Below are positions 45,436-58,155 of a stretch of DNA of 64,000 nt, piece after piece; the stretch's first letter is position 1; every line of letters starts with the position of its first letter. Location of the stretch: assembly GCA_023159155.1 (NCBI GenBank), contig JAJNNX010000058.1:306433-370432 (forward strand), given 5' to 3'. This stretch comes from Ustulina deusta. Lineage: Eukaryota > Ascomycota > Sordariomycetes > Xylariales > Xylariaceae. The notes below the pieces were generated by a model. That model had not been told where the DNA came from. It did not search any database and worked only from the letters and a program-made list of their open reading frames with translations. A program made the translations under genes and the position numbers.

Positions 45436-48400
45436 TTTTTTTTTTTAAAGTTATAAAATAAACCTTATAAATATATTGCTAATTAGCCCATTTTATAGCT
45501 TAATATTTTTTTTTAGTAATAATATATTAAACTTTAGCTATATTTTTTTTTTTTTAAATTATTATATTTTATATACTAAAAAAAATATATAATTAAAAAT
45601 ATTTTACTAATTAATAATCCGCTATATTAAAATAATATTTTTAATTAATAAAACTAATAATTAGCTATAAATTATTTTATATATATTATAGCTATAATAT
45701 TAAGTAATAGTTTTATTAGCTTAAATTATTTTATTAAGTTGTTTAGTCTAGCTTTTTTTTATTTTTTAAGTTATTTTTTTAAAGCTATTAATAATTATTT
45801 TATAGCTTAACTTAATAAGTTTTTAGCTTTAAAAGTAGTATACTACGCTATAAATTATTATAAATCTAAGTTATATTTTAACTATTATAACTTTTTTTTT
45901 ATTTTTAGAACTATTATTATATTTAATCCTAATAGAAATATTATACTAATAAATAATATATTGCTTAATAAATTAAGTAATACTTTTAAAATTAGCTAAT
46001 TAAAATAATATTGTTTTAAAATAAACTAATATTTTATATTTAGTTTTAATAATTGTTTTAAACTTATTATTATTAAATATAAATTAAATATTAAAAACCT
46101 AGCTTATAAATATATTTTTAGCTTTATTATAGTAATATTTTTTTTTAGATCGCTTGTTTTATATTTGTTAGTATAACTTATAGCTTTTTAAAATATTTTT
46201 AATATTTTTATATAGGTTTTTTTAGTAGTATTAAGCAGTAATTTTATAATATATAAAATTTTAGTTTTAATATTTTAATTATATATAGCTTTTTTAAAAA
46301 AAATATTTTTAATTATTAAAGTTATTAATATAATATTAGATTTAATATAATAGTTTTATTTTTTTTTAAAAGTAATTTTTATAAATAAAAAATTAAAAAG
46401 CTTAATTTTTATAAATTTTTTTTTATATTACTATTATAAAACAATGAAGCAAGCTTTTAGTAATAAAATATATTGCTAGCTTTTATAAATATATTAACTA
46501 TTTTTGCTTTAGTTTAAAAAAAACATTAGTATTTAAAATAATTATTAGTTTAATTATTATAATATAAAATTAAAAATTAATAAAATTTTTTATATTTTTT
46601 TTTATTAATTATCTAACTTATTTAATAATTTTTTTAGTTTATATAATAGTCCGTTTATTACTATATATTTTTTTTTAAAAATATAATATAATTTAAAATT
46701 AAATATTTTAATAAAAATAACCTATTAGGTTAAAACTACGCTAAGTAATATAAAAAATTTATTATTTAGCTAAGTAATTAATACTTTAGTATTTATTTCT
46801 AAATAAAATCTAATTTTATATAAATAGTTTTATAGTTAATAAAAAGCTTTAATAACTTCTAAGTATTTTTTTTTTATTACATTATAATTTAATTTAAATT
46901 TTTAATTTATATTTAAACAAATATATTTTATTTTTAATTAATTAATAAAATATAGTACTTTATTTTTTTTCTAAAACGTTAATTTTTAGTTAGATTTTTT
47001 TAGTTTTATAATCTAAAGTAATTAAATAAAAAATAATTATTAAAGCTTATTATAATATTATTATTATTTATTTTTAATTATTCTTTTAAATAAATTTAAT
47101 ATTATATTAAAAAAATATAGTTAATAAAAATATTATTATAATATATATTTTTATTTATATCTAATAATAACTATTTATTTTTAAAAAAGCTTTTATTTTT
47201 ATAATATTACTATATGCTATTTATTTTAAAATTTTAAATATTTTAGCTTTTATAAGTTTATAGCTATTAGTTTTATAAAAATATTTAATTAGTATTATTA
47301 TTAGTTTATATTATTTATTTTTAATACTGTTTGTAATAATACTTACTAATTTAAAATTTAGCAAAACTGCATTAATATTTTTAATATATTTAAAAATAAA
47401 TTATTATATACTAGAAATAACTTTTTATTTATTATAATAAATAATAAGCTTTTTAATTTTTATATTATTAAAAAATAGTTTATATTTTTTAAGTATAATA
47501 TTATATAATATTTAGTTAATTATTTTAAAAAAATAAACTACTAAATTTGTTATATTTTAAAAAAGTATTATTATTTATAAAATTTCAAGTAGTATAAAAA
47601 AAACTATTAATGCTTAATTAAAAAAAACAAAAATATTTAATTATATTTAAAAAAAAAATCAATTATTAATAAGATTTTATATATAATAAATTTTTTAGCA
47701 AATTTATTATAGCTTTTTAGTAAAAAAGCATTTCGGATTATAATTATGTTTAGTTTAATAATAAAATTAATTAGTTTAAGCTTTTTAATTTTTTTTTTAT
47801 TATAAATTATATATTCTAATATATATTATATTTTTTTTTAATATATTATTTATAAATTAGGTTTTAAATATATTTAGTACTTTTTTTTGTAGTAATACAA
47901 AAATAAAAATTCTTTTTGTTTACTAAACTTTATATAATATTATTTAGATTTTATATAATAATATAATTTTATTATATATTTTTTTAATTTTATTAAAATC
48001 TTAAACTAAAACTATGTTATATTTATATAGCATTTTAACTAAAAGCTTTTTTTTTTAATTAATAAGTTCTAATATTTCTATGTTTTTTTTAATTTTTTAA
48101 AAACATTTTTTAGTTAATTAAGTTCTTTTAAGTTATATAACAAAATATAAATAAATATTTAAATAAATCTTTTCCTTTTTAGACGTTTTATCTAGTTTAT
48201 ACTAATTATATATTTTTACTAAAGCTTTTTTTTTTTAATTAATTAACCTTAAAAGTATAAAACTATTATATTTTATATTGTTAACTAAATAAACTTTTTT
48301 TAATTTAAGCTTATATATTATAAAAAAAAAAAAAAAAAAAAAACACTATTTATTTAGCTCTTAAGACTTTTGCTTTTTTTGCTTTTTTTATAGCTTTATA

Positions 48401-51400
48401 AATAATAATCCTAAAAACTATTAAAAATTTACTATTTAATAAAGCACTTATAAAAAAAATATTATTATCTAGTTTTAATATTTAGTTTATATAGTTTACA
48501 AATAGCTAATTAATATTACAAAAATATTTTTATATAATTTTATTATTTAGGTTTAGTACTAAGTTAAAAGTTATTTTAATAATACATAATAAAAATAAAA
48601 TTTAAATATTAATTAAAAACTAATTATAACTATTTATAGCAATTTTTTATATATAAATAGCTATTAGTTTTTTATAGCTCTAATTACTAATTTGTTATAA
48701 AAGCATAATTAAATAAGCAGGATTACAAAAGTAATAATATATATATTACTAAAAATAAATATAGCTATTAGAACTAAATTTTTAAAATAAAAAATATAAT
48801 TTATAATTTTTAAAAAATTTATTTCTAGAAACAAAAAAGCAGCTATTTTTTTATTTAGAACTATATATATAAAAATAGCTTATATATATTTTTTAATAAT
48901 TTATATTAGCTAAACAACAATTTTTTATATAATTATAAAAATATTTCTAGTTTAATAAAATATTTATTTTAAGTTATTTAAATATTAATTATAAAAAGTT
49001 AGTTATTTTTAATATAATTTTTTACTAAAATATATAATTAAGCACTAATATTAAAAAGTCTAATAATTAGTAAGCTTTTTAGTAATTTTTTAATTTTTAT
49101 TATAATTTTAAGTATAGTTTTTATATAATTCTTTATGTTTTATAAAAATATATTTATTTAAAAAGTTTTATAAACCTTTTTTATAAATTTTTATAGTATT
49201 ATATATATATTATTAATTTCTAAAATAAATATATTTAATATTTATTAATTACTTGTTTTAAACTTAAGTTTATTTAATTAACTTAATTTAATTATTTTTT
49301 TGCTTAATATTTATTTTATTTTAAAAGCCTATACTATAAATAATTTTAATATATTAAGAAATAAACCTAGCAGCTTTTTTTAAATTAACTTTATTTTAGC
49401 TTTAAACAAATTATTAATTTTATTAAAAAATATTTAGCATTTTTTTATTTCTAAAACAAATAAAAATATTTACTAATTAATACTTATACTTATTATAGCG
49501 CTAATTATTTTATAAAATTAAATAATATTATAAGTTTTAAGTATAATATTATTTTTTTTATTTAAGCGTTTTTTTTTTGCTATTATAGCTTTTATATAAG
49601 CTTATATATTAAATATACTAATAAGGTCCAGAACTATAAGTACTAATAAATTATTTAAAAAAGCAATTTAATTAATTATTTTTAATACTATAAACTTTTG
49701 CTTATTTTAATATTTTTGCTATTTATTATATTAAAATTCTAAATAGTTTTTTTTAACCAAAATATTAAACTTTTGTTATCTTATAAAAACTAAATTAGTT
49801 TAAAATTTTATTTTAAAATTAAACTAATTAGTTATAATTAATTATTTAAATATTAAAACAAGTAGTTAAGCTAGGTTATTTAAAATATTTCTATTTTTAT
49901 TAAGTCTTAAGTTTTATAATTAAGTTTTATTTTTAAAATCTAAATCTTTTAAAATATAATTAAATTTATATAAAGCTTTATAAACTACTAAAGCTACTAA
50001 AAAATATTTACTAAAACAGTTATAATAAATCTATATTAAAACTAAAAATATAAATCTATTTCTATTTTTTTTTTTTAATATTTTATTTAAGTTAACTATA
50101 AACAAGCAAATATATTAAAATATATATAATAAACTAATATACTAAGCTTTAAAGTTATATTTTTTATATAAAACTTTAAAATTTTTTGCTTTTTCTTTTT
50201 AATTTATAGCTTTATTATATATAATTTTTAGTTTTATAAAACTAGTATTTATATAAATTATTACTAATATTTTTAAAATTATTCTAGCTATTTAATTAGT
50301 TATATTTCTAAAAGTTTAATTATTATATTTCTAAAAGTTTAATTATTATATTTAAATAATATAAGTTCTAAATTAGCTATTTTTATATTATTATTTGCTT
50401 TACTAGCTAATCTTTTAATAAAACGTTTAACTAAAAAAAATATAGTATTAATTCTAGTTAATTAGTAATTATATTATTTTAATTATTACTTTAGTTATTT
50501 AGGTATTATAAATAGAAAAGCTTTTTATTTTAGCTATTAATTATTTAATTATTAGGCTTATATATATATAAACTATTAAAAATATAATAAAAAAAGTAGT
50601 TATAAATAGCTAAATTAATTAAATAACTAATAAAGCTTAGAATAGTTATATTTATATAGCTTACTAAATAAAATAAAAAAATATATCTAGTAATAGTTCT
50701 AAGCTAGTAATATTATTTAAAAAACTTAATATTATTATTTATAACTAAAAAAAAAATTCTAAGTTAGCTTATTATTTAAAAATATTTATAGTATTAATAT
50801 ATTCTTTTTATTATAAATTATTTTTAATAATTTTATATTTATTAAAAATATTTTTAAAGTAATCAAAAAAAATTAATTTAATTAAATTATATAAATAAAA
50901 CTTTTTAAGTATTAAAAAGATTTTTTAGCTAAGTTTATTAATTAAAGCTATATATTTAAAAAAAAATTAAACATAATTTTAAAAAGTTATTTTAGTACTT
51001 AAAAAAAACTTAATAAATTATTTTTTTTATAATTAGGTTTACTTAAGATTAATTATTTTATATTTTTATTTTAAGCTTATAATAATTTAATTTTAATTAG
51101 TATAAAAACTAATAATATATTAGACTATATATTTTTTAATTATAATTTTTGTTTAATATAATAACTAATTAATTTATTTAGTTTATAAAAGTTTATATAA
51201 TTTAAAAAGTCTTTTTATTCTATAAAACTATTTAGTTACGTTCTTTTTATTAAATTAGTTCTAAAAACAAAATACAAAATTAAAAATAAATAAACTAACA
51301 ATATATAAAACTATAGTACTTCTAAAAACTAATTATATAAATATTAAAAACCTAGCTAGCTAGTATTTACTAATCTAATTATTAGTTAGCATAATATTGA

Positions 51401-52064
51401 AAATAAATATATTTATAATTAAAATATTTAAAATAAACCTTATTAAAAAAAGCCCAAAATTTTATAGTTATTTTAAAACGTTTAAATTATTTATTCTAAA
51501 TTACTAATTAGAACTATTAATATATAAAAATAATAAAATAATAAATATTTTAAAAATAAAACAATAATTTTTAAGTTTTAATAATATTTTTTTATTTAAT
51601 ATTTTATAGTTTTTATTACTATATAAGTATATATAATTAATATAATATTTTTATAAGTTCTTTATTAAAAACTTATATATATTTAAGTTTAGTAAATATA
51701 TTAGTTTTTTTAATAAAACTATAATTAAATTTTATATTTTTTTATAGATCTAATAAAAATAGTATAGTATTATTAATATTTTTATAATTAATTATTCTAA
51801 AAATAATAATTTTATTAATATTTTATATTTATTTAATTTTTATTATAGTTAGCTTTTTATTAATTTTATATTATATTATTAAATTATATTAAAAGTCTAG
51901 CTTTATATAAAAACTTATTAAAAAAATATAATTAATTAGTATAATTAATAGTTTGTTTTTATATATTAGATATATTAGCTAGAAATATTAGTTTTTAATT
52001 ATAAGTTATGCTTTAAAAAGCATTAAATAATATTAATTTTTTATTATTTTATTAAAAATACTAA

Positions 52065-52431
52065 TAAAATAAAATAAAGCTTCTAATTAGCATATTATAT
52101 ACTAAAACTAACTAAACTTATTTAATTATTCTATATTAAACTATATTTTTTAATTTGCAAATCTTTATATAGATTAGGTTAAGATCTAATACATAAATAT
52201 AAATCAAAACGCAATAATTAATTAATAAAATTAAACCTTTAACTTTTATTTAGTATTTTATATTAATTATTTGTTTATTTATGTCTGCTAAAAAAAAAAG
52301 TTGTTTATAGCTTCAAATAAAAACGCGCGCTTTTTATACCTTTTGTTTTATAATCTTTAAGATCTCCAAGAATATGTTCTATTCCATGACTAAGGACCTA
52401 TTTCCTGTACGCGCGCACCAGCCCTACTGCA
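52065..52431. repeat. Right LTR of the 20-kb element
   Basis: 367 bp. Its outer (right) end is nearly unmutated (cctgtacgcgcgcaccagcc and ctactgca), while its inner end is A/T-collapsed, the mirror image of the left copy. Confidence 0.8.
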
Positions 52432-52490
52432 TTATCTAATAGTATGTTAAATTACTGTTTTTTTAAGAGGCCTTTTATAGTTTGCTTATT

Positions 52491-52575
52491 ATATATGACT
52501 GTTTTTTATATATAACTGCTTTTTATATATAACTGCCTTTTGTATGTAACTGCTTTCTATATATAACTGCTTTTT
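52491..52575. repeat. 17-bp minisatellite, five units
   Basis: Five consecutive 17-bp copies of atatataactgcttttt with few differences, lying 60 bp outside the right LTR of the 20-kb element in a less-mutated pocket. Confidence 0.8.
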
Positions 52576-52692
52576 ATATACTGTTTAGAAGTGCTTAAGA
52601 TTAAATGAGGCGTAATATTTGTAGCTATTATATATAAAACGGGCTATTTTTGTACTGCTTTTCTTTTTTTTTTTTCTTTTTTTTTCTTTAAG

Positions 52693-52778
52693 CATATATA
52701 TATATATACACATATATACATATATATATACACATATATACATATATATATACATACACATATATATTATATATATAC
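52693..52778. repeat. TA/CA microsatellite
   Basis: Alternating purine-pyrimidine tract of TATA interspersed with ACACA units in a higher-order period of about 24 bp. Confidence 0.8.
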
Positions 52779-52828
52779 TCTAGCTATTATTTTAAAGTTA
52801 TATTAACCTAAAAATAATAGTTGTTATA

Positions 52829-53010
52829 TAATAATAATAGTAATAATAATAGTAGTAGTAGTAATAGTAGCAGCATTATTAGTAGCAGTAGCACCACTAC
52901 TACTACTGCTACTATTACTATTACTATTATATATAAAGCTTTTTTGCTGTTCTAAGTATTGTACTAATAGTAATCTAAGCAGTACTATTAGTAGCAGCAG
53001 CAATAGCAAT
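52829..53010. repeat. AGY/RCT trinucleotide repeat forming an inverted repeat
   Basis: A run of AGT, AAT and AGC triplets (52829-52892) is followed by ACT, GCT and ATT triplets (52893-52930), which are largely its reverse complement. A further AGC/AGT block follows at 52962-53010. The minus-strand frame across it reads mostly Ser and Leu and is a repeat artefact. Confidence 0.75.
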
Positions 53011-56000
53011 ATATCTACTGCCGCCCCCGCCCACCCGTATCTAGCGCTGCCTGCTCTAGGTAACGTTTTATAGTTTTAAAATTTTATTTATATAAAGGAT
53101 AATAGCCGCATAAAAATATATAGCCTTTCTACAAAAAGTTAGGCCTATTAGGCCTTTATATAAACTTTTTATATAAATATATATATATTTTTAATCTTTA
53201 TTTTTATATAAATAATTTTTAGTATATTTAATAGCTAATATATTTTATTATATAATAAGATAAAAAAAGCACTATTATTGCTGCTTTATTTATTAATATT
53301 ATATTCTAAGTATTATTATTAAATATTTTTATAAATATTTAAGCTAAGTTTATTTGCTAAAAAAGCTATTTTTAAGCTATTTTAATCTAAAGTTAAAAAG
53401 TAATATTTTTGCTTTATATAAAGAGTCTATATAGCAGTTATTGCTACTATACTAGGGCGCTATTTTTAATATATTATTAGATTTCTAGTTTTTAAAAAGA
53501 TATATATAACACTTGCGTCTAGCGCTTATATAAAACGCAATACTCTAACTACAATTTTTAAAAAAAAAAAGAGGTTTTATCTAGGAAAGGAAGAAAAAAA
53601 ATAGTTATATGTTAGCCCTTCGAAATATAAATAAATTTTTATTGTTTTCTTTATATTTTTTTATTTTTTTTAATACTTATATATAATATTTACCTTTTTA
53701 TATATAGCCTAATTATTAGCTATTTTTTATTATATAAATATATTTTTTATAGTTTTTTAATAAATATTTTAATTTATATAAATAGTTTATTAATAAAAAC
53801 TAAAGTTTTTAATATTTAATTTAAGGTATACTTAGTAAATATATTTGCTAGATTATTTTTATTATTAATCTATTATATTTTAAAAAAAAAAAATTTTTAT
53901 ATAATTTCTAAAAAAATATAATATTAATTATTTTTTTTTTATATTATTTCTAGTTTAACTAAACAATTATATAATAATTTTAAATCTAAATATAAAACAG
54001 CAAATATTAAAAATAAGTTAAATATTTTTATAATTTTTTAAAAAGTTATATAAAAAGTAATAATATTATTAAAACTGCTTACTATACTATATAATTTATT
54101 AGCTAGAATATTTTATATAACTTGTTTATATTTATTTAAATTTTAATATATAATATTTTTTTTAATTTTAAAATTTTAATTATTAATACAATAATAAAAC
54201 TAAACTAAAAAGTTATATTTATATTATTTATAAATAAACTATTTATAAAAATAAATAGTTTTATATAATAAAAATTAAATAAAATAAATATAAATCTTTA
54301 AGTTAAATTATTTTTTTACTATTTAATCTATTTATTTAATGTTTTAATATTATATAATTATAGCTTAGTTACTTAGGTTATAATAGCAAAGTTATATATA
54401 GCTTTTAGTTAATATATATTACTAATATATATTTTTTAAGCTTATTAAAAAATATAAACTTAAGCAAACTTTTTTATATAAAGATTAATTTTAGCTAAAT
54501 TTTTAGTTTAGTTTTTTTAAATTATTATAATATTATATTTATATAAAAAAATCTTTTTATTATTAAACTTAATTAAATAATTAAAAAATAAAGTTTTTTT
54601 TAGTTTTATATAAAGTTTTGCTTACTAAAGTTCTTTTTTTTTTTATATTAAAAAGTTTAGAGTTATAAAGCTTAAAACATTATTTATTTATATTTTAGTT
54701 ATTTTAAAAATATTTAGGCTATTATATATAAATAATAAATATAAGTTATATATAAATATTTATATTTTAAGTTTTTTTTAGTAGTATTAATAATAAGTTT
54801 TAAACTACTATAGCTTAGATTTAGTTAAGCTATATAAAAGTTATATAATTTATAAAATAGTTTTTAAAAAATATTTATTTTTTAGTTCTAGGGGTAAATA
54901 AGCATAAATATTATATAATAGCTTATTTTCTAACTAAATATAAGCTTAAATAATATTTTTAAGCTTATATAATATTTTAAAATTATATATAAAAATAGGT
55001 CTAAGAACTAAAATTAGCTATTAGTTTATTTATTAGATTATTAGTAATTAAATTAAAATTATATATTTTTTTAGTATTATTATATCTTTATATAACTAGG
55101 TTTAATTTTTTATATAGCTTAATATTTTTATTTTTTATTTTTTATATAAAACAAGATTTAAAAATAATTTTTCTTTTATATATATTTAGGTTATATATAA
55201 TAAACTTAAAAATACTTTATATAATAAGTTTATTAATTTTTATTATATTTAATTTTTTAAATAATTTTTTAAAAGTTATAATAATTTTATTTATATAAAA
55301 CTTAGTTGCTAGCTTAAAAGCTTAATATTTTTTTATAATTAAAAAAGTTTGTAATATTTAGGTATTATATAATAAATATATAGCAAGTTTTTTTTTTAGC
55401 TAGCTATATTTCTTTTATATTATTGTTAGCTATACTAGTTATATATTATTATTTTTTATATTTTTAGTTTAGGCATTTTTTATATAGTAATATAATTTAA
55501 TTTATATGTAATAGAAATATATTAGCTTATTTATTAAAGCAATAATTATATTTAATTTTTTAATTGTTTTAATTTTATATAAGCTTTTTTATTTTTTTAT
55601 TTTCTTTTATATTAAAATTTTGCTATAAAAAGAAAATATAAATATATTATATAAAAATAGTTTATTTTATTTTTTAATTATATAGTTAATTTTAATTTTT
55701 ATATAGTTTTTATATAGTATTTTTATTATGTTTTAAATAGCTGCTACTTTTTATATAAAAGCTAAAAAAAAAAAAAATCTTTATTAATATATAGGTATGC
55801 TTTAAAAACAAAAAAAATTAATATAAAACTGTTTAGTCTAGCTATATTATTTAATATTTTAACTATTATTTATAAAATTAATTTATTATTTGTTTATATA
55901 TTTATTATTTTTATATATTTTTTAAATTTGTTTAATAAAAAATTTATTTTTAAGTTATATATAATATTATTAAAAAGTTTTTAATAAATATTGATTTAGT

Positions 56001-56131
56001 ATTTATATAATATTTTTTATATATTTTATATAAATATAGATTTTAAAAAAATAGCTGCTTAAAATAATATTATAGTATTAATTATATATAATGTTGGATT
56101 AATCGTACGCAATTAGCTAGGGCACTTACGG

Positions 56132-56151
56132 ACCCCTTCGTACGAAGGGGT
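56132..56151. repeat. Perfect 20-bp palindrome (first)
   Basis: accccttcgtacgaaggggt equals its own reverse complement. Confidence 0.95.
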
Positions 56152-56196
56152 CTGGCCAAGGGGGGTCTAGGCCAAGGGGTCCGGGACCACCTACAG

Positions 56197-56216
56197 ACCC
56201 CTCCGTACGGAGGGGT
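56197..56216. repeat. Perfect 20-bp palindrome (second)
   Basis: acccctccgtacggaggggt equals its own reverse complement. It differs from the first palindrome by one compensated base pair (tt..aa versus tc..ga type change), so pairing is kept. Confidence 0.95.
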
Positions 56217-57913
56217 ATATAGGGGGCTCCCACCTACCCAATTCCTTCCTTTCTTTCCTTCCTTTTGAGTGTGGCATATAGTGAATAGACTGTATTCCAC
56301 CAACCTTGCAGGCATGTACTGATGCCTTGGAAATATGCAGTACACTCCATTCAAACATGTAATATATTTTAGTTCCTTATTTATATAATATTTATAACTA
56401 TTTTATAATTAAATTTATAATTATTTTTAATTATAAACTTAAAGTAATATAAAGCTTTATTATATATTTAGTAATAATAATAAAACTTTTAGATTTTTTT
56501 TAAAATTAGCTATTTAATTTTATATTTTATATAAATTAATATTTTATATAATCTTTTTATATAAAAGTGCTTAAAATATTTATATAAGCGTTGTAATTTA
56601 ACTTTAATAAAATAGCTAGCTATTTTATATAAATAAATATTAAAAAAAATAGCCCTATTTATATATAACAAAAAAAGTACTTTTGTTTTTTTATATAATA
56701 ATATTTTTTATATTATTAAAATAAGCTTTTAAGCAGTTTATATTTTTTAATAAAAATAAAAACAAAATAAAAATATTTAATATATAAAAAATTATATAAC
56801 TAATTTTATTATTAATTTTTATTATATTAATTAAAGTTATTATATAATTTTTATTAAAGCTTATTTTAGTTATTTTAAGCGTTTATATAATTTTTATATT
56901 AAGGTTTTTTTATATATATGCTTTTATTTGTAGTTTTTTTATAGTTAAGAATTTTAAAACACCTATATTTTAAATAATGCTTTAATATTTTATATAATAC
57001 TAGTTATTTAATATAAATTAGTTTGAGGGCTAATCTATTATTATTACTTAAATATTCTTTTAGATTATATAATATATAAATATATTATTTATAATATATT
57101 ATATTATATTTTTATTATATATATTAAAAATTTTTTATTATTATTATTATATAAGTTTAAATAATCTTTATATTTAATAAAATAAATAAAGAATTTTACT
57201 AAAATTACTTTATTATTAAATATTATTTATATATATTAAAATATTAGCTTTTTATATAAACTTTTTTTTAAAAAGTATAGTTTATTAATTAATACTTTTT
57301 TTTTTAGTAAACAAAGCATTTTTTGTTTATATAAACTTTTTTTTGAAAATAAGTATTTATATAATTTTAGCTAAAATATTATTTTTAGAAATTATAAAAA
57401 TATTATTTAGTACTTTTATATTATATAAAGTAGCAATTAGTATAGTTATATTGCTTATTTATATAGTAGGTATTTTTTGCTTTTTATATAAAATATTTAT
57501 TTAATAGGTTGCTTTTAATTTAGAAGCATAAACAGAAGTTAAAAAAAAACCTTTAAATATAAGTTTTTAGAAAATAAGTATTGTTTTAAATTCTAGCATA
57601 CTTTTGTATACTTATATAATAGTTATACTAAAATATATTTCTTTTAAATATTTTGTTTTAAGTATTTTTTATATTTTTAATAATTTATTGATTATAACTT
57701 CTAATATTTTATATAAAAAAAAGTTTTTTATTTATTTATATATTTATATAAAAATAATATTAGTTCAGTCTATCCAATACTAGTTATAGTTTATAACTAT
57801 ATTAAAGTATAAATCTATAGTATTATATGTTTTTTTTTATATATAATCAGAACTAATATAGTATATATAGTAATTTTTTGTATGATTAGTTAAAATAGTT
57901 AAAAATACTATAT

Positions 57914-58155
57914 ATGTTACGATCAGTCGAATAAAGCTTTTATAGCTAGTTTATTAATATTATAGACAAAGACTCTAAGCTAAAAAAGAAAGAAAAAAAG
58001 AAAGAAAAAAAGTTAGAGTTTATAAAGTAAATAGATATAAACTTTATATGTGTGGCTATAGAGTTATAAGTTAATCTATATATAAACTTTTTATTTTATT
58101 GCTATATAGGTCTAAAATTTTTATAAGTTTTGCTAAAACTATATTAACTATTATA
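57914..58155. repeat. Left LTR of the 5.9-kb element
   Basis: Shares with the right copy the segments ataaagcttttata, ttagagtttataaa and attgctatataggtct. Its outer tip retains GC bases. Confidence 0.8.

Larger units (their letters stand above)
32470..52431. mobile_element. Large RIP-degraded LTR retrotransposon carrying a nested insertion
   Basis: Bounded by two direct repeats of exactly 367 bp (32470-32836 and 52065-52431) that align along their whole length with C/T and G/A differences. TTAT lies immediately before the left copy (32466-32469) and immediately after the right copy (52432-52435), consistent with a 4-bp target duplication. The right copy ends in CTGCA, giving the usual terminal CA. 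The span is 19,962 bp. After removing the nested 7,188-bp element about 12.8 kb remains, which is large for such an element and suggests further insertions. I could not fix strand or family from the interior. Confidence 0.75.
56092..56357. mobile_element. Unmutated Copia-like solo LTR
   Basis: A 266-bp island of normal composition inside the AT isochore. It starts TGTTGGATT and ends TTCAAACA, so the tips form a short imperfect inverted repeat typical of Ty1/Copia LTRs. The preceding five bases are TATAA and the following five TGTAA, which could be a 5-bp target duplication with one G-to-A change. It carries two 20-bp palindromes, a TATATAG box at about 56215 and a long CT tract after it, as an LTR promoter might. 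No partner LTR or internal region is adjacent. The 90-codon minus-strand frame across it is not a gene. Confidence 0.65.
53011..57908. other. AT-rich RIP-degraded stretch, boundaries unresolved
   Basis: After a short GC island at 53028-53068 the sequence is again A/T-collapsed. A pocket at 53520-53630 contains purine-rich runs and tgttagcccttcgaaatata, which could be an LTR tip preceded by a polypurine tract, but I found no convincing partner. The solo LTR at 56092 is the only unmutated insertion. Confidence 0.5.

Noticed and set aside
52824..53009. 61-codon minus-strand frame rich in Ser, Leu and Thr
   Set aside because: It is the translation of the trinucleotide repeat.
56082..56354. 90-codon minus-strand frame over the GC island
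   Set aside because: Coincides with the solo LTR, crosses both palindromes and has no protein features.
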